Assembly: GCA_003242645.1 (NCBI GenBank)
Contig: QGVC01000150.1
Location: 1-8,391, forward strand
From: Pseudomonadota bacterium
Lineage (GTDB): Bacteria; Pseudomonadota; Alphaproteobacteria; Rhizobiales; Hyphomicrobiaceae
Direction: 5' to 3'
Length of the DNA stretch: 8,391 bases
Shown: piece by piece, positions 1 to 6,959 of the stretch
Position numbering within the stretch: position 1 is the first letter of the stretch
How the letters are laid out: every line of letters begins with the position of its first letter
The notes under the pieces: generated by a model
The model's database searches: none
What the model was told of the DNA's origin: nothing
Seen by the model: only the letters and a program-made list of their open reading frames with translations
Translations under genes and position numbers: made by a program

Positions 1-2
1 CC

Positions 3-83
3 TCCGAGTTGGTCGCTCGACTCGTTCGGCAAAAAGCCCCCCCGTTGAAGTTCTACTTTGAATTTTCACGATCGCGAGGCTAG
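3..83 (+). CDS. Possible 3' end of an upstream gene (partial)
   Basis: One forward frame is open from the window edge to a TAG at 81-83, giving about 26 residues that end in LKFYFEFSRSRG. The peptide has a mixed, protein-like composition, but it is too short for a family call. The other two forward frames also stay open for 15-19 codons before TGA stops at 46-48 and 59-61, so the evidence for this frame is weak. If real, the upstream gene ends only 45 bases before the WYL regulator and overlaps the promoter proposed at 58-86. Confidence 0.2.
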   Translation, partial: SELVARLVRQKAPPLKFYFEFSRSRG

Positions 84-86
84 ATT
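58..86 (+). promoter_or_regulatory. Candidate sigma70-type promoter of the WYL regulator
   Basis: TTGAAT at 58-63 and TAGATT at 81-86 are separated by exactly 17 bases. Each hexamer matches the sigma70 consensus at four of six positions. Transcription would start near 93, leaving a leader of about 35 bases before the ATG at 129. This is consensus matching by eye only, and such matches arise by chance. Confidence 0.35.
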
Positions 87-101
87 TCGGGAAAACAACA
101 A

Positions 102-128
102 GCTCAGCGGACGCTTGCTCGGCGGACG
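102..128 (+). repeat. Tandem 12-bp near-repeat abutting the WYL start codon
   Basis: GCTCAGCGGACG at 102-113 and GCTCGGCGGACG at 117-128 differ at one base and are spaced 15 bp start to start. The second copy ends directly before the ATG at 129 and sits where a ribosome binding site would be. The gene has no clear Shine-Dalgarno sequence. Two direct half-sites downstream of a promoter would suit an autoregulatory operator. That role is inference. Confidence 0.45.
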
Positions 129-1139
129 ATGGATAAGTTCGATCGCATTTTTCAGCTCCATACGATCCTTTCGGGTCGTCGCACGCCGATCTCCAGCGAA
201 GAACTGCAGGCACGCCTGGAGTGCCACAGGGCGACGTTGCATCGCATCATCGGCATGATGCGCACGTACCTGAACGCGCCCATCGTGGTGACGAGCGAAG
301 GGTACAAGTACGACGAGAAGCGCAAGGAAGCATATGAGCTGCCCGGCCTGTGGTTCACGCCTTCCGAACTGCAGGCCTTGGCTGTGGTCCAGCGTCTCCT
401 CCAGGATCTTGGCAACGGGTTGCTCGAGGAGCACGTCAGGCCGCTTGCCGCCAGGCTGCAAAGCCTTTCCAAGCACCGCCGCCTCAACTTGGGCGAAGCA
501 GCGAATCGACTGCGTTTTCCCGCGATCGCGACCCGTCGAGTCGGGCCTGAATTTCAAATCGTTGCCTCGGCGACATTGCAGCGCAAGAAGCTCTGGTTCG
601 AGTATCACGCGCGCACTACCGACGAGCGCAGCGAACGCACCGTCTCACCCCAACGGGTGACCCACTACCGCGAAAGCTGGTACCTGGATGCATGGGACGA
701 TGCGCGCGACGCGCTGAGAAGTTTCTCCGTCGATCGGATTTCCCGCCCCACGATTCTCGAAGAGCGCGCGCTCGACATCCCGGACGAGGAGCTCGATGCG
801 CATTATGCGAGCGCTTACGGAATCTTCGGCGGCCCGGCCGACCAGACGGCCGTCCTGCGCTTCTCGCGAGAACGCGCCCGATGGGTCGCCGACGAGACCT
901 GGCATCCGCAACAACAAGGCATGCATCTACCGGACGGTCGCTACGAGCTTCGCATTCCATACCACGATCCCCGCGAGCTCGTGATGGACATCATGCGCCA
1001 CGGCAAGGAAGTCGAGGTCGTCGAACCAGAATCGTTGCGGGCGCAAGTGGTCGCAGAAGCGAGGGCGATGCTTCAGCTTTATAAGGACGACCGTAAATCT
1101 GGCGCAATATCTCTGCCGAAACGCGTCAATACAACATAA
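129..1139 (+). CDS. WYL-domain helix-turn-helix transcriptional regulator
   Basis: This 336-residue cytoplasmic DNA-binding protein has the usual three-part layout of the family. Residues 1-60 are a winged helix-turn-helix (EELQARLECHRATLHRII is the recognition region). Residues 140-215 are the WYL domain, with the literal W184-Y185-L186 motif followed by the typical R197...FSVDRI (199-204). Residues 230-320 are the WCX extension, with YGIFGGP and VEVVEPESLR. Proteins of this family bind ligands or nucleic acid through the WYL domain and often lie beside CRISPR-Cas loci, usually as repressors but sometimes as activators. ATG 129 is the only plausible start after the in-frame TAG at 81-83. The preceding ribosome binding site is weak. 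The gene is co-oriented with the cas operon and 134 bp away from it, so regulation of csb1 and of itself is the likely role. The ligand is unknown. Confidence 0.9.
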   Translation: MDKFDRIFQLHTILSGRRTPISSEELQARLECHRATLHRIIGMMRTYLNAPIVVTSEGYKYDEKRKEAYELPGLWFTPSELQALAVVQRLLQDLGNGLLEEHVRPLAARLQSLSKHRRLNLGEAANRLRFPAIATRRVGPEFQIVASATLQRKKLWFEYHARTTDERSERTVSPQRVTHYRESWYLDAWDDARDALRSFSVDRISRPTILEERALDIPDEELDAHYASAYGIFGGPADQTAVLRFSRERARWVADETWHPQQQGMHLPDGRYELRIPYHDPRELVMDIMRHGKEVEVVEPESLRAQVVAEARAMLQLYKDDRKSGAISLPKRVNTT

Positions 1140-1194
1140 ATCACCTGCATCCCCGATGTTCCGGCTACACGAGCAACTTTTGAGAGAACCAGTC

Positions 1195-1213
1195 AGTCGC
1201 GCGTTCTGCGACT
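1195..1213. repeat. Inverted repeat in the csb1 upstream region
   Basis: AGTCGC (1195-1200) and GCGACT (1208-1213) are perfect inverted arms around a 7-base centre. Another AGTC directly precedes the left arm (1191-1194). No T-run follows, so it is not an intrinsic terminator. It is a candidate operator for the neighbouring WYL protein or another regulator. Confidence 0.4.
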
Positions 1214-1216
1214 CTC

Positions 1217-1243
1217 GTCTGATTCAATGAACAGCAGTCTGAT
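1217..1243 (+). repeat. Direct repeat GTCTGAT, 20-bp spacing
   Basis: GTCTGAT occurs at 1217-1223 and 1237-1243, exactly 20 bp apart, or about two helical turns. This would place bound proteins on the same DNA face. It lies 31-57 bp before the csb1 start codon. A pair of 7-mers can occur by chance, so the role is speculative. Confidence 0.3.
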
Positions 1244-1261
1244 CACTAGAGCCGCACTCTT

Positions 1262-1268
1262 GGGAGGA
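1262..1268 (+). promoter_or_regulatory. Ribosome binding site of csb1
   Basis: GGGAGGA lies five bases before ATG 1274. It is a strong Shine-Dalgarno match and fixes the csb1 start, which also agrees with the family's conserved N-terminal region. Confidence 0.8.
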
Positions 1269-1273
1269 CTTAC

Positions 1274-2509
1274 ATGACATCGCTTGATCTTGCTCGTATT
1301 CGGGATTCAATAGTCGTTGATGCTGCACTTCGTCGCCGCCAGCGGTTGCAACCAGTCGGTGGCAAAGGTGACAAGATTTTTCCGCCGACGTATCCCGGAG
1401 AAGGCCGCAACGCTCCGCCTAGGCATGTGTACGAACGCCGGCGGATTGACGGCAAAGAAGTGTGGTGTGTTCTTGTCGATAGTGTGCAGTCACAGGCAAA
1501 TCGGCTCGAAGACTGTCTTCTCGGCGCTACCGCAGACGGGTTGCCGATACCACACGTCGTTGTTGACTTCAGTGATGCTGGGCTCGAGGGCATCACGCAT
1601 GTTACGTCGCTCGATGCGCCTCATCGCATCTACGACGCGATCCTGCGCGACAGTCTTTTGGGAGATGAGCCATTCATGGAGAGTGAAGCGGGGAAACGCC
1701 TTGCCAAGGCGAAAACGGACGACGCGTCTGCAGTTCTCGAAATCTCTCCGAACGCGTTGGTCTTCGGTGCTTGGCACTCGACCGGCGAAGGCGGCGGCAT
1801 CGGTGCGAAATTCGCCCGATGTCTTACGTCCGAGATCGTGGGCATCGATGTTCCGATGGAAGAGCTGGTCGATCCCAGAACTGGGGAAGTTGAGTTCAGA
1901 ACGGCTTGCCGGCGTACTGGAAGCCGGATCGATCCATTAGGGGTGTTACGCAAGGTCGAAGTTTTCAAGGGCGAAAGCGGCTGGGCTACCACGGAGGCCG
2001 CGGCAGGCAGGAGAGCGAAGAAGGTCAGGCCATCCGAGATCAACCACGGCAACATCACCCCCTCCGTCCAGCCCTTGGGCGTAACGTGCGATTACCTCGA
2101 GCATACGTTTGTTCTCAGTTTCGCAGCGTTGCGCCGACTGCGCTTCGGTGGAGAGGAGCGGGATACGGCAGCACGCACATTGCTTGCGGCTCTCGGACTG
2201 TTGGCTCTCGTCGAGCAGGACGCACGCGGCTATGCCTTACGCTCCCGCTGCGATCTCGTTTGCGAAAGCAACGCTCCGCTGGAGCTCGTCCATGCGGATG
2301 GATCAGTCGATCCGGTTTCCATCGACAGATCGACAGTACGAAAGCTTTATCGCGAAGCGCTAGAGGCTGCGCGGTCCGCTGGGTTCAGACTGACCACCGA
2401 ACCTTTGCGACTGGTTCCACAGCCGAAGCTGGTCGAGATCGTGCGTAAGAGCCAAGAGCTCGCGTTGCTCGGCGCGGGCGGCGAGGACAACGAGGCTGGG
2501 GAGGAATAA
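1274..2509 (+). CDS. csb1: Csb1, Cas7-type backbone subunit of type I-G Cascade
   Basis: This 411-residue protein matches the Csb1 (GSU0053) family along its length. Visible family signatures are RLQPVGGKGDKIFPPTY (residues 24-40), DSVQSQANRLED (69-80), FGAWHSTGEGGGIGAKFAR (about 163-182) and EINHGNITPSVQPLGV near residue 255. Csb1 is the Cas7 equivalent of type I-G. Several copies line the CRISPR RNA and form the helical backbone of the surveillance complex in the cytoplasm. It is the first gene of the operon, has its own strong ribosome binding site, and carries the putative operon promoter upstream. Its TAA stop shares one base with the csb2 start (TAATG), so the two are translationally coupled. 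The length is typical, with no sign of frameshift or truncation. The call rests on motif recognition, not a database search. Confidence 0.93.
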   Translation: MTSLDLARIRDSIVVDAALRRRQRLQPVGGKGDKIFPPTYPGEGRNAPPRHVYERRRIDGKEVWCVLVDSVQSQANRLEDCLLGATADGLPIPHVVVDFSDAGLEGITHVTSLDAPHRIYDAILRDSLLGDEPFMESEAGKRLAKAKTDDASAVLEISPNALVFGAWHSTGEGGGIGAKFARCLTSEIVGIDVPMEELVDPRTGEVEFRTACRRTGSRIDPLGVLRKVEVFKGESGWATTEAAAGRRAKKVRPSEINHGNITPSVQPLGVTCDYLEHTFVLSFAALRRLRFGGEERDTAARTLLAALGLLALVEQDARGYALRSRCDLVCESNAPLELVHADGSVDPVSIDRSTVRKLYREALEAARSAGFRLTTEPLRLVPQPKLVEIVRKSQELALLGAGGEDNEAGEE

Positions 2510-3978
2510 TGAGTCTCATCCTCGAGATTGAGTACTTGTCGGGCGTCTCGTTTGCGGCGCTAAGTCCGGCGAGTTCCGTCTCGGACTGGCCACCGCAACC
2601 TGATCGGATTTTCTCTGCGCTGGTAGCGACGTGGGCCGCACGCGGTAAGAATCCGCAGGAGGCTCTGGCTTTGGAGTGGCTGGAATCGCAGTCCCCGCCG
2701 CAGCTGATCGCCTCGCCAGCAACGCAACGCACGACCGTCACGGTTTTTGTGCCCCCGAACGATCCGCGAAGCAATCGAGAAAAGAACGCACGCGGAGTAT
2801 TACCAGCCTTGCGAGCCCGTCAGGCGCGACAGTTTCCCACTGCGCGGCCATACGATCCGGTAGCTCGTCTGCAATGGCACGATGCGTCCCCGACGTCTGA
2901 AACACTCGAAGCGTTGCAGCGGCTGGCGCACGACACAGCTTACGTCGGACACTCGACGAGCCTCACGCGTTGTCGATTTCTAGTTGCCGAGCCAATTCCT
3001 TCTGAAGTAGTGGCGGCCGCGCAGCGGCGCATCTATCCAGGGCGCTTCTCGGAGTTATGTCATGATTTCGAGGCCGGTCGTCGCCCATTGCCTGGACCCG
3101 CTGTTCCCTTCAGACACAAGCATACAACTCGGATCGCTAGCGCGTTCGACACTCGCTGGTTCCTTCTCGAGCATTTGGACGGCGAAATGCCTGATCTGCG
3201 TGCTTGCGCAATGGTGGCGAAGACGATGCGCGATGCAGTGTTGAGCGGCTATCGCCGGATGGGCATGGAAGGCGACATTCCAGAGATCGTCAGCGGACAC
3301 GACGCAAGCGGAAAGCCTAGTCGTGTACCGCATCTTGCGATCGTTCCCATGCCGTTTGTTGGGTTTCCGTACTCAGACGGGCACGTCATGGGATATGCGC
3401 TCGTACCACCACGCGGTAGCGGGCTGCTTGAGAACGCTTCCTTCCTGAGAGCGCTGAGTATGATTGCTCCGTTAGAAGACGGCCGCCGCATCCTCACACT
3501 CAAGCCACAAGAAGGCACAGCGAGCAACGCGGGATTCTCGATTCGCCTATCCATCACTCGTGAGACGCCCGCAGACAAGCGTTCGCTCGATCCTCGCTTG
3601 TACGTCCATCCGGCACACACATTTGCAACGATCACACCGATTGTTCTCGACCGTCACCTCAAGAACGAGGGCAAGGACCGCGAAGCGGAAATACGAGAAC
3701 AAATTGCAGCAGCGTGTCGAAACATCGGCTTACCGGAACCCAAAGAGATCTTCGCAGACAAGCACTCCGCGATTGAAGGTGCGCCTTCCGCATATCCATC
3801 CACGCGATCGCCCGCTTGGATGCGCTGGAGACTGCCTGCCTCATTGGCTAGTCGATTCCTCACGCACGCCGTGATTCGCTTTGCCGAGCCGGTCGAAGGT
3901 CCCGTGATCCTTGGGGCAGGCCGCTTTGTTGGCATGGGATTGTGCAGGCCTCTTTTTTCGAAGAGGGACGCCGCATGA
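2509..3978 (+). CDS. csb2: Csb2, Cas5-Cas6 fusion of type I-G Cascade
   Basis: This 489-residue protein belongs to the Csb2 (GSU0054) family. The N-terminal half is Cas5-like, with the hallmark W27-P-P-Q-P-D-R-I-F-S-A-L (27-38) and AYVGHSTSLTRCRF (144-157). The C-terminal half is a Cas6-type RAMP domain ending in the glycine-rich loop GAGRFVGMGL (469-478). H453, in LTHAVIRF just before that loop, is a candidate catalytic histidine for pre-crRNA cleavage, which is an inference from position. The protein should cut the CRISPR repeat and cap an end of the complex. This explains why no separate cas5 or cas6 gene is present. GGGAGG at 2499-2504 serves as a close-spaced ribosome binding site inside the end of csb1. 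The stop overlaps the cas3 ATG (ATGA). The gene appears intact. Confidence 0.92.
   Translation: MSLILEIEYLSGVSFAALSPASSVSDWPPQPDRIFSALVATWAARGKNPQEALALEWLESQSPPQLIASPATQRTTVTVFVPPNDPRSNREKNARGVLPALRARQARQFPTARPYDPVARLQWHDASPTSETLEALQRLAHDTAYVGHSTSLTRCRFLVAEPIPSEVVAAAQRRIYPGRFSELCHDFEAGRRPLPGPAVPFRHKHTTRIASAFDTRWFLLEHLDGEMPDLRACAMVAKTMRDAVLSGYRRMGMEGDIPEIVSGHDASGKPSRVPHLAIVPMPFVGFPYSDGHVMGYALVPPRGSGLLENASFLRALSMIAPLEDGRRILTLKPQEGTASNAGFSIRLSITRETPADKRSLDPRLYVHPAHTFATITPIVLDRHLKNEGKDREAEIREQIAAACRNIGLPEPKEIFADKHSAIEGAPSAYPSTRSPAWMRWRLPASLASRFLTHAVIRFAEPVEGPVILGAGRFVGMGLCRPLFSKRDAA
3962..3968 (+). promoter_or_regulatory. Ribosome binding site that decides the cas3 start
   Basis: AGAGGGA inside the end of csb2 lies six bases before ATG 3975. 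It favours this start over the in-frame ATG at 3942, which has no comparable site and would overlap csb2 by 37 bases. Confidence 0.6.
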
Positions 3979-6959
3979 GCCTCTCGGTAAACGACTTCGC
4001 AGCTTTTTTTTGCGAGATTCACGGCTACCAACCGTTCCCTTGGCAGGAAAGATTGCTTCGGCGGCTTGCCGAAGGCGGCAAGTGGCCTGCAGTTCTAGAC
4101 TTACCGACGGGTTCGGGAAAGACCTCTACTTTAGATATCGCCGTTTTTCACTTGGCGTTGGAGGCCGAAAGTTCGACACGGCGTGCGCCCGTGCGGATCG
4201 TGCACATAGTGGATCGTCGACTCGTTGTCGACGACGCATTTCGCCACGCCGAAAAGCTTGCTGAAAAATTGCTCTCGCCGCCGGGACCTGTCACACGCCG
4301 CGTCGCTGAGCGTCTGCTCTCTACTGCAAGAGAGACGTCGGAAAGCAGCCGCCCTTTGATTGCACGCCGCCTGCGTGGCGGCTTGCCGAGGGAAGATGAT
4401 TGGGCGCGAACTCCATCCCAACCGACAATTCTGTGCTCGACCGTGGACCAGGTCGGTTCCCGCCTGCTCTTTCGAGGGTACGGCGTTTCCGATTCCATGA
4501 AGCCCGTGCACGCTGGTCTGCTTGGTGCGGACTGTTTGATTCTACTCGACGAGGCACACCTCGCGGAGCCGTTTCGACAGACGCTGAGTTGGGTTGCCGC
4601 CTATCGAAGCGACCGTTGGCGTGAGGTTCCGGACACAACGCCCTGGGCCGTTTCTCTCCTCACCGCTACGCCGGGTGAACGATTGCTTACAGAATTCAGT
4701 CTCGAAGAAGACGATCTGCGACACACTGTGCTTCAAAGGCGGCTAGCTGCAAGCAAGCCGGTGAAACTGATTCAGGTGTCCAGAACAAAAGCGGAAGAAA
4801 ACCAAGAGGAAATCGAAGAAAACAACGATGCGCTTACTCAGCGTACGGCAGCGCTCGTACGAGAAGTCCGCCGTGCGATTGAGCACTTCCAGGCGCCTGC
4901 AAACGCCGCATCGGCACCTGCCATCGGCGTGGTTGTCAATCGCGTAGCTCGCGCACGATCTGTACATGCGCGCCTGTGCGAGGAATTTCGTGTCGATATA
5001 GATAGCGGAAGAATCGATCGGCCTGCCTTATTGATTGGGCCTGCCAGGCAGGTTGAGCGAGACAACGCGGCAGAGAAGCTTCGCCCGATTAGGACTGGCG
5101 AACCTCGAATGTTCGATAAGCCTCTAATTGTGGTCGCCACCCAATGCATCGAAGCCGGTGTCGATATTGACCTCGACGCCTTGATTACTGAGCTGGCGCC
5201 GCTCGATGCATTGCGTCAACGGTTCGGTCGCTTGAACCGAGCTGGTAGAGAAATTATTCCTTATGCAGCTATTGTCGCGACAAAGGAAGAAGTTTTCTCG
5301 AAAGCGAAGGATCCGATTTACGGACATGCCTTCACATATGCGTGGGCGCAACTTACGGAAGCAGCCACAAGAGCTGGGCGTGATCTTATAGTCGATTTTG
5401 GATTGACTCGCTTCCCTGTGCGGTTATCTGAGGAAGCGTTATCGCCGAAGCCAGATGCACCGGTCCTAATGCCCGCCCATGTTGACCTTCTGAGTCAGAC
5501 TTCGCCTATACCGGCAGCCGATCCTGACGTTGCCTGCTTCCTTCACGGACCAGAGCGGCAACCTGATTCTGTTGCCGTTGTCTGGCGCGCCGATGTTGGC
5601 TTTCCCTCAGACGACGAGGACGAAGTCGAACGCTTGCGCCGGCTCTTGACGCTCGTTCCCCCACGAGCTGCGGAGGCTATTGAACTTCCCGTCTCAACAG
5701 TCCGAGCGTGGTTGTCTGGATCGAGACGCACAGCCCTGCTGGCCGACGTGCCTTCTGATGTCTCAGAAACTGAGTCACGGCAGTTACAGAACGAGCGACG
5801 CAGAATCTTTCGGTGGAAGGGCGACGATCTTGACTCGACATGGATATGGCCCGAACAAATACGTCCAGGCGATACCATCATCGTGCCAGCGTCTTATGGT
5901 GGTGTCGATGAGTTCGGCTGGAACGTGTTGTCAACAACAACTGTTCCCGACGTAGCGCGCCAAGCAGCGTTGCCGTTCGCGGGACGGAAGTTCTTCGTCC
6001 GGATAGCTCCAGGACTCATCACTCCTGAGATGGAGAGCCGATTAGCCAGAACGCTTGGCAGCGTGGAGTCGCGAAGTTGGAAAGATGTCCGCGATGCCGT
6101 TCTCGAACTCGACTTGCCTGCGGAGATTCGCGAAGACCTACTTGCGCTGTCTGAGGCAAAGCGACGCAGCATCACGGTCGATCTGCACGTCTACGGCCAG
6201 ACAGACGAAGAATTCCCTCGAGGAGTTCTGTTTGTCGCGCCTTTTGGTATCGAGTCCGGATCGATGGAACAAGAGGGACGTCCGAGTTCGACTGAGGACG
6301 ACGTCAGCGGTTCGCTCATCGGCCTGCCAGTCTCTTTGGAGCGGCACTCCGCAGACGTCGAGCAGCGGGCGGAGCAATTTGCGCGAGCTGCGGGGCTTTC
6401 CGCTGATCGGGTGCAGGACGTAAAGCTGGCGGGATATCTGCACGATCTCGGCAAGGCTGACACCCGCTTCCAGGCGTGGCTTCATTACGGAGATCCGTTG
6501 GGAATCGGCTTTGACGCTCCGTCCGATGTGTTGGCGAAGTCGGCCCGTTCGCTGCCACGCTCAGCGCGGACCGAGTCGGGTTTACCCAAGAACTGGAGAC
6601 ATGAGGCGCTTTCCGTTCGACTCGCTGCGTTGGTGCCGCGCTTCGCTGAAGCAAAAGACCCTGAGCTCGTTCTATGGCTCGTAGGTGTACATCACGGCTA
6701 CGGACGCCCCTTCTTCCCGCATGCTGATCCCCTCGATCGCGTTGATCGGGAATTGCCAGCAGTCTGCGACTTGCCAACCCGCGTGCCCGCCGGGCCAGGT
6801 CCTCAGTCGTTCGCCTTCAATTGGCGAGGGTGCGACTGGCCCAAGCTGTTTGAGCGCCTCCGTGCACGATATGGCGCGTGGGGACTTGCGCACATGGAAG
6901 CGATCTTGAGGCTTGCTGACCATCGCGCGTCCGAGGACGAGAAGGAGGCTAGCAAATGA
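3975..6959 (+). CDS. cas3: Cas3 helicase-nuclease, type I-G form with C-terminal HD domain
   Basis: This 994-residue superfamily 2 helicase fused to an HD nuclease should be recruited to target-bound Cascade to unwind and degrade DNA. Helicase motifs occur in order: a Q-like PWQ (22-24), Walker A DLPTGSGKT (42-50), DEAH (192-195), TATP (230-233), the motif V region ATQCIEAGVDID (388-399) and motif VI QRFGRLNRAGR (415-425). A charged, probably helical stretch (about 270-305) links the two RecA lobes. The HD nuclease follows at the C-terminus, with H823-D824, K827, H876 in WRHEAL, and H906-H907 in VGVHHGYG. This helicase-then-HD order is the reverse of most type I Cas3 proteins and is known in type I-G. 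Residues 430-800 show no motif I can name except VPASYGGVDEFGWN near 640, which resembles type I-G Cas3 proteins. The start was chosen by its ribosome binding site and the ATGA overlap with csb2. All catalytic motifs look intact. Confidence 0.95.
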   Translation: MSLSVNDFAAFFCEIHGYQPFPWQERLLRRLAEGGKWPAVLDLPTGSGKTSTLDIAVFHLALEAESSTRRAPVRIVHIVDRRLVVDDAFRHAEKLAEKLLSPPGPVTRRVAERLLSTARETSESSRPLIARRLRGGLPREDDWARTPSQPTILCSTVDQVGSRLLFRGYGVSDSMKPVHAGLLGADCLILLDEAHLAEPFRQTLSWVAAYRSDRWREVPDTTPWAVSLLTATPGERLLTEFSLEEDDLRHTVLQRRLAASKPVKLIQVSRTKAEENQEEIEENNDALTQRTAALVREVRRAIEHFQAPANAASAPAIGVVVNRVARARSVHARLCEEFRVDIDSGRIDRPALLIGPARQVERDNAAEKLRPIRTGEPRMFDKPLIVVATQCIEAGVDIDLDALITELAPLDALRQRFGRLNRAGREIIPYAAIVATKEEVFSKAKDPIYGHAFTYAWAQLTEAATRAGRDLIVDFGLTRFPVRLSEEALSPKPDAPVLMPAHVDLLSQTSPIPAADPDVACFLHGPERQPDSVAVVWRADVGFPSDDEDEVERLRRLLTLVPPRAAEAIELPVSTVRAWLSGSRRTALLADVPSDVSETESRQLQNERRRIFRWKGDDLDSTWIWPEQIRPGDTIIVPASYGGVDEFGWNVLSTTTVPDVARQAALPFAGRKFFVRIAPGLITPEMESRLARTLGSVESRSWKDVRDAVLELDLPAEIREDLLALSEAKRRSITVDLHVYGQTDEEFPRGVLFVAPFGIESGSMEQEGRPSSTEDDVSGSLIGLPVSLERHSADVEQRAEQFARAAGLSADRVQDVKLAGYLHDLGKADTRFQAWLHYGDPLGIGFDAPSDVLAKSARSLPRSARTESGLPKNWRHEALSVRLAALVPRFAEAKDPELVLWLVGVHHGYGRPFFPHADPLDRVDRELPAVCDLPTRVPAGPGPQSFAFNWRGCDWPKLFERLRARYGAWGLAHMEAILRLADHRASEDEKEASK
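6942..6948 (+). promoter_or_regulatory. Ribosome binding site of the cas8u2-like gene
   Basis: AAGGAGG lies within the last codons of cas3, seven bases before ATG 6956. It is close to the ideal Shine-Dalgarno sequence and fixes the start. It is the strongest ribosome binding site in the operon, so the last gene may be translated efficiently. Confidence 0.8.

Larger units (their letters stand above)
1140..1273 (+). promoter_or_regulatory. Intergenic control region of the cas effector operon
   Basis: This 134-bp non-coding region lies between the WYL gene and csb1, where the operon promoter should be. I found no convincing -35/-10 pair with normal spacing. TTGAGA at 1180-1185 has no good -10 partner 16-18 bases downstream. 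The region does hold an inverted repeat (1195-1213) and a direct repeat (1217-1243), listed separately. No hairpin followed by a T-run is present after the WYL gene, so read-through from that gene into csb1 is possible. Confidence 0.5.

Noticed and set aside
66..608. 180-residue reverse-strand open frame over the WYL gene
   Set aside because: It lies opposite a well-supported gene, its translation resembles no known protein, and long antisense frames are common in GC-rich coding DNA.
1195..1213. Intrinsic terminator after the WYL gene
   Set aside because: The stem is only 6 bp and no T-run follows.
3942..3974. Longer Cas3 with 11 additional N-terminal residues
   Set aside because: ATG 3942 lacks a ribosome binding site and would overlap csb2 by 37 bases. 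ATG 3975 has AGAGGGA and the ATGA junction seen at the other gene borders.
6138..6777. Reverse-strand open frames of 90-153 residues over cas3
   Set aside because: They are low-complexity, Arg/Ser/Pro-rich shadows of cas3 with no start signals.
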